This document shows, in pieces, positions 60,484-64,000 of a stretch of 64,000 nucleotides of DNA; the first letter of the stretch is position 1, and each line of letters begins with the position of its first letter. The notes under the pieces were generated by a model, which made no database searches, was not told where the DNA came from, and was given only the letters and a program-made list of their open reading frames with translations. A program made the position numbers and the translations under genes. The stretch lies in NCBI RefSeq assembly GCF_009429125.1, contig NZ_CP045529.1, positions 3,844,001 through 3,908,000 on the forward strand, in the 5' to 3' direction. Source of the DNA: Luteimicrobium xylanilyticum. GTDB taxonomy: Bacteria; Actinomycetota; Actinomycetes; Actinomycetales; Cellulomonadaceae.

Positions 60484-62806
60484 CCGCGCGGCGCACACGC
60501 TCGTCCTGCCCTCCCCCGCGGCGAGCTTCCTCGACGCGTTCCTCCTCGGGAACGGGAGCCTGGGCGCGGCGGTGCACGGAACCCCCGGCACCGAGCGCTT
60601 CGACCTCAACGCCGACACGCTCTGGTCCGGCGGCCCCGCCGGGCACGGCGACGTCGTCGACGGACCGGACCGGCCGGCCGCCCTGGAGGAGCTGCGCGCC
60701 GCGGTCGCGGAGCGCCGGTTCGAGGACGCCGACCGCCTCGCGGAGGAGCTGCACGGGCACCGCTTCAGCGCGTCCTACCAACCGGCCGGGCAGCTCGGCT
60801 GGACCTACGGGCCCGCAGACGCCGCGGGCTACGAGCGGCGGCTCGCGCTCGACGACGCCGTCGCCCGCGTGGCGTACCGCGTGGGCGGCAGCGGGGAGGA
60901 CGAGGCCACCGTCGAGTGCCGGGCGTTCGTCAGCGCCCCCGACGGCGTGCTCGTCGCGGAGGCCCGCGGCACGGCCGGCCGGCCGGGGCTCGCGTACGAG
61001 GGCCCGCACCCGGGCACGCGGGTCGAGCGCGCGGTCGACGCCGACGGCACGCAGTGGCTCGTCGCGACGGGCCGCGTGCCGGCCGAGGTCGTGCCGAGCT
61101 ACGTCGGCGACGTCGCCGATCCGGTCCGGTACGCGGACGACCCGCCCGACGACGACGGCCTCGTCGACGCGGGCATGGGGTTCGCCGTCGTCGCTGCGAC
61201 CGGGCGGACGGGCGACCGCACGCGCCTCGTCGCGACCGTGGTCGCCGGCTTCCGCGGCCACGCGGAGCGGCCGAGCGCAGACCTGTCCGCGCTCGCGCGC
61301 GCCGGCCGGGCGACCGTCGAGGCCGCCCTCGCGCGCCCCACCGCGGCCCTCCTCGAGGACCACCGGGCCGAGCACCGCGGCTGGTACGACCGGGCCGAGG
61401 TCGCGCTGCGCGGCCGGGCGGAGAGGGATGCGCGCTACGCCAACCTCGGCCGCTACCTCCTGATCGCGTGCTCCCGGCCGGGCACGCAGGCGGCCACGCT
61501 CCAGGGGATCTGGAGCACCGAGGTACGGCCCGCCTGGAGCTGCAACTACACGACGAACATCAACGTGCAGATGGCCTACTGGCCCGCCGACGTGTACGGG
61601 CTCGGGGAGCTCACGGAGCCTCTCGCCGCGCTCGTGCGGGACCTCGCGGACGCCGGGCGCGACGTGGCCCGGCGCTACTACGGCGCTTCCGGCGCGGCGG
61701 TCCACCACAACAGCGACCTGTGGCGGTTCGCCGCGCCCGTGCCGCTGCCCGCCCGCTGGGGGAGCTGGCCGTCGGCGCTGTGGTGGCTGTCGTCGCAGGT
61801 CGACGACGCCGACGTCGACGCGGCGGCGGTCGACTTCGCGCTCGACATGCTCGTCGCGCACCCGGACGGGGACCTCGTGGTCAGCCCGTCGACGTCGCCC
61901 GAGAACCTGTTCGTCACGCCGTCCGGCGGGCGGGCCGCGGTGTCCGCGGGGACGACCCTGGACCAGGAGCTCGTCCACGAGGTCCTGGCCCGCTACGTCG
62001 CCCGGCCTCCCCGGCCCGCACCGGGCGGCGCGGTGCCTCCGCCCGAGGCCGGGCGCCGGGCACGGGCCGCGGACGCCCTCGCGCGGCTCCGGGCGCCGCA
62101 GGTCGGCGACGACGGGCTCCTCCTCGAGTGGGCCGACGCGCGCGAGCCCGACGAACCCGGGCACCGCCACCTGTCCCACCTGTACGGGCTGTACCCCGGC
62201 ACCCGGATCACCGCGGCGAGGACACCCGCCGCCCTCGCCGCTGCGCGGCGCGCCCTGCACGCCCGGCTGGCCGCCGGATCGGGGGGCACCGGGTGGAGCC
62301 GGGCGTGGGTGCTGTGCCTCGCGGCGCGGCTGCGCGAGCCCGAGCTGGCCCGGTCCTCCCTCGACACCCTCCTCGGTCCGCTGTGCTCCACGTCCCTGCT
62401 CGACCTGCACCCGGTCGACGAGCCCCCCGGCGCCGTCTTCCAGATCGACGGGAACCTCGGCGGCGCTGCCGGCGTCGCGGAGCTGCTCCTGCAGAGCCAC
62501 GAGGGGTTCGTCGCGCTCCTCCCGACCCTCCCCGAGAGCTGGGACGACGGCCGGTTCCGTGGGCTGCGCACGCGCGAGGGACACGTGGTCGACGCGGAGT
62601 GGTCCGGCGGCCGCCCCGTCCGCGCGCGGTTGACCGGCGGGATCGGCGGCCGCGTCACGCTCGACGTCCCGGCCGCGCCGAGCGCGCCGACGGTGACCGT
62701 CGACGGCGTGCCCGTCCCCGTCGACGTCCTGCCGGCGTCCGTCCCCGGCCGGTCTCACCTGGCCTGGGACACCGAGCCGGGCCGCACCTACGACGTCGTG
62801 TGGTGA
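60476..62806 (+). CDS. GH95 alpha-L-fucosidase/galactosidase-type enzyme
   Basis: 776 residues with the GH95 layout: N-terminal beta-domain (FLLGNGSLGAAVHGTPGTERFDLNADTLWSGG), alpha6/alpha6 barrel and C-terminal sandwich. The catalytic set is visible: Asn361 and Asn363 in NYTTNINVQMAYWPA, Glu476 in SPSTSPENLF, and Asp658 in FQIDGNLGGAAG, corresponding to Asn421, Asn423, Glu566 and Asp766 of Bifidobacterium AfcA. It acts by inversion on alpha-1,2-L-fucosyl or L-galactosyl links. Being cytosolic and linked to GH127, it probably trims plant-derived side chains. Confidence 0.93.
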   Translation: MTDRAAHTLVLPSPAASFLDAFLLGNGSLGAAVHGTPGTERFDLNADTLWSGGPAGHGDVVDGPDRPAALEELRAAVAERRFEDADRLAEELHGHRFSASYQPAGQLGWTYGPADAAGYERRLALDDAVARVAYRVGGSGEDEATVECRAFVSAPDGVLVAEARGTAGRPGLAYEGPHPGTRVERAVDADGTQWLVATGRVPAEVVPSYVGDVADPVRYADDPPDDDGLVDAGMGFAVVAATGRTGDRTRLVATVVAGFRGHAERPSADLSALARAGRATVEAALARPTAALLEDHRAEHRGWYDRAEVALRGRAERDARYANLGRYLLIACSRPGTQAATLQGIWSTEVRPAWSCNYTTNINVQMAYWPADVYGLGELTEPLAALVRDLADAGRDVARRYYGASGAAVHHNSDLWRFAAPVPLPARWGSWPSALWWLSSQVDDADVDAAAVDFALDMLVAHPDGDLVVSPSTSPENLFVTPSGGRAAVSAGTTLDQELVHEVLARYVARPPRPAPGGAVPPPEAGRRARAADALARLRAPQVGDDGLLLEWADAREPDEPGHRHLSHLYGLYPGTRITAARTPAALAAARRALHARLAAGSGGTGWSRAWVLCLAARLREPELARSSLDTLLGPLCSTSLLDLHPVDEPPGAVFQIDGNLGGAAGVAELLLQSHEGFVALLPTLPESWDDGRFRGLRTREGHVVDAEWSGGRPVRARLTGGIGGRVTLDVPAAPSAPTVTVDGVPVPVDVLPASVPGRSHLAWDTEPGRTYDVVW

Positions 62807-62819
62807 CGACGCACCGCCG

Positions 62820-64000
62820 TCACGCCGCGCGACGCTCCCCCACCGGGTGGTTCGCGACGATCCGGCGCTCCGGGTCGACGGCGTCGCGGACGTCGCGCAG
62901 CCGGGTGAGCGTGGCGTCGTCGTACGCAGAGGTCGAGGCGGTCGTCACCTCGGAGAAGCTGAGGTAGGTGCGTCCGCGGGACCACGGGCGCACCGCGTCG
63001 ACCAGCCGGGCGGCGTCCTCGCGGCCCCGCGCGGCGACCTCGGGTGTCGGCGCCACCGCGACCCCGAACACGAGGAAGTCCCCGTCGAGGTGGGTGAGCG
63101 CGCCGCCGTCGGGCGCGGGCCGGCCTACGGCACCCCCGAGCTGGCGGACCTCGGCCGCGAGCAGGCTCGTCCCGGACTCCGGCCCGGCCGCCTCGAGGAT
63201 CGCGTCGATCGCGTCGTCGGGCAGCTCGTCGACGAGCACCGAGTCCGACACGGACGGCGTCGGGCCCTCGGGGTCCATGTGCAGGCGCACGACGGCGCTC
63301 GCCGGGACCCGCCCGAACGTGTCCAGCTCCGGCTCGAGCGCCCGCAGCGGGGCGAGGAGCTCGGCGGCGCGCTCGTCGGAGTCGAGGACGGCGCCGTCGA
63401 CCGCGACGACCTTGCGGCCCCGCAGGAACGGCGGCAGGTCGGGCAGGGGCGGGAGGTTGAGCAGGCGCAGGCTGGTGGTGATCTCGTCAGGCGCCGTGGT
63501 CGCCCAGGCGGCCCAGGCGTGGAGGACGTCGTCGGCGCGCGAGCCGTCCCACAGGAGCATGCCGGCCTGCACGGTGGGCAGCTCGAACAGCTCCAGCTCG
63601 AGCGCCGTCACGACGCCGAAGCTCCCGCCGCCGCCGCGCAGCGCCCAGAACAGCTCGGGGTTCTCGTCGGCCGACGCGCGGACCGCGGAGCCGTCGGCGA
63701 GCACGAGCTCCGCCGCGACCAGGCTGTTGCACGCGAGCCCGAGCGCCCGCGAGTAGACGAACGTGCCCCCACCGAGCGTGTAGCCGACGACGCCGACGTC
63801 GGGCGACGACCCGTGCAGCGCCGTCAGCCCGTAGCGGGACGCGGCCTCGATCACGGACTCCCAGACGGCGCCCGCCCCGACCCGGGCGACACGGGCCGCC
63901 GCGTCGATCGTGACGTCGTCGAGCGCGCCCGTGCGGACGAGGACGACGTCGCTCAGGTCCTGCACGGCGAGCGGCCCCGCGTTGTGCCCCGTGCCCTGGG
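62820..64000 (-). CDS. FAD-binding (VAO/BBE-type) oxidoreductase, partial
   Basis: The gene continues beyond the window, so its start is missing. The FAD_binding_4 half reads RVGAGAVWESVIEAASRYGL, GSSPDVGVVGYTLGGGTFVYSRALGL and RGGGGSFGVVTALE. The last bases encode GHNAGPLAVQD, the usual phosphate-binding neighbourhood of this family. The C-terminal part ends in a berberine-bridge-like NHPVGE. It would oxidise an alcohol or sugar-like substrate; which one cannot be said. Convergent with GH95, with a 13-base gap. Confidence 0.88.
   Translation of the reverse strand, partial: QGTGHNAGPLAVQDLSDVVLVRTGALDDVTIDAAARVARVGAGAVWESVIEAASRYGLTALHGSSPDVGVVGYTLGGGTFVYSRALGLACNSLVAAELVLADGSAVRASADENPELFWALRGGGGSFGVVTALELELFELPTVQAGMLLWDGSRADDVLHAWAAWATTAPDEITTSLRLLNLPPLPDLPPFLRGRKVVAVDGAVLDSDERAAELLAPLRALEPELDTFGRVPASAVVRLHMDPEGPTPSVSDSVLVDELPDDAIDAILEAAGPESGTSLLAAEVRQLGGAVGRPAPDGGALTHLDGDFLVFGVAVAPTPEVAARGREDAARLVDAVRPWSRGRTYLSFSEVTTASTSAYDDATLTRLRDVRDAVDPERRIVANHPVGERRAA

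Overview
The window is high-GC DNA (roughly 73% G+C) with strong third-position GC bias. It has many GTG starts, many short stop/start overlaps, and several apparently leaderless genes. The gene set points to an actinobacterium of the Micrococcales, most like the polysaccharide-degrading Cellulosimicrobium/Isoptericola/Cellulomonas group: F420-dependent nitroreductase family protein, LigC-type ligase with a separate Prim-Pol, MmpL transporter, and ABC sugar importers without their own ATPase. The genus is inferred, not demonstrated.

Layout. Positions 1-18900 are mostly housekeeping and stress genes. They comprise a NUDIX hydrolase (cut by the window edge), a methyltransferase, thiC under a TPP riboswitch, an HxlR regulator beside an oxidoreductase/hydrolase/MFS operon, a cupin/MarR pair, an ABC-F protein, pyrE, acetyltransferases, a Na+/H+ antiporter, small membrane proteins, a copper-type trio (Met/His-rich membrane protein, YcnI, CopC), a dienelactone hydrolase and DNA ligase C. 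The quinone oxidoreductase and the cupin gene each carry a single-base frameshift. Positions 18900-27500 hold an MmpL transporter with its TetR regulator, a deazaflavin nitroreductase, oligopeptidase B, a class II amidotransferase coupled to a Prim-Pol gene, and a TfoX-like protein.

Positions 27500-46700 form a complete beta-mannan utilisation locus. The secreted enzymes are GH5 and two GH26 mannanases, a GH30 and a PHB-depolymerase-type esterase. The importer is a solute-binding protein with two permeases. The intracellular enzymes are a GH2 beta-mannosidase and an AGE-family epimerase, and the regulator is of the LacI type. A shared operator, TGAAGCGCTTAA, lies inside four recognisable sigma-70-type promoters of this locus, one operator serving two divergent promoters. 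That makes a self-contained regulon readable from sequence.

Positions 46700-54340 hold an AlkA-like glycosylase, a LysR regulator divergent from an Asp/Glu racemase, a MarR regulator divergent from a quinone oxidoreductase, a small unknown protein and a large FAD/Fe-S D-lactate dehydrogenase-type protein. Positions 54340-62810 are a second sugar locus: GH43, LacI, ABC permeases, GH127 and GH95. Its operators are TTGCAACGTTGCAA-like. Its importer appears broken: the first codons of a solute-binding protein gene are joined directly to the middle of a permease gene, suggesting an internal deletion. The window ends in a partial FAD-linked oxidoreductase.

Intergenic spaces hold unusually strong inverted repeats, including a loop-less perfect 58-bp palindrome, many at convergent gene ends and sharing arm cores. 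No tRNA, rRNA, CRISPR array, complete insertion sequence or prophage was seen.
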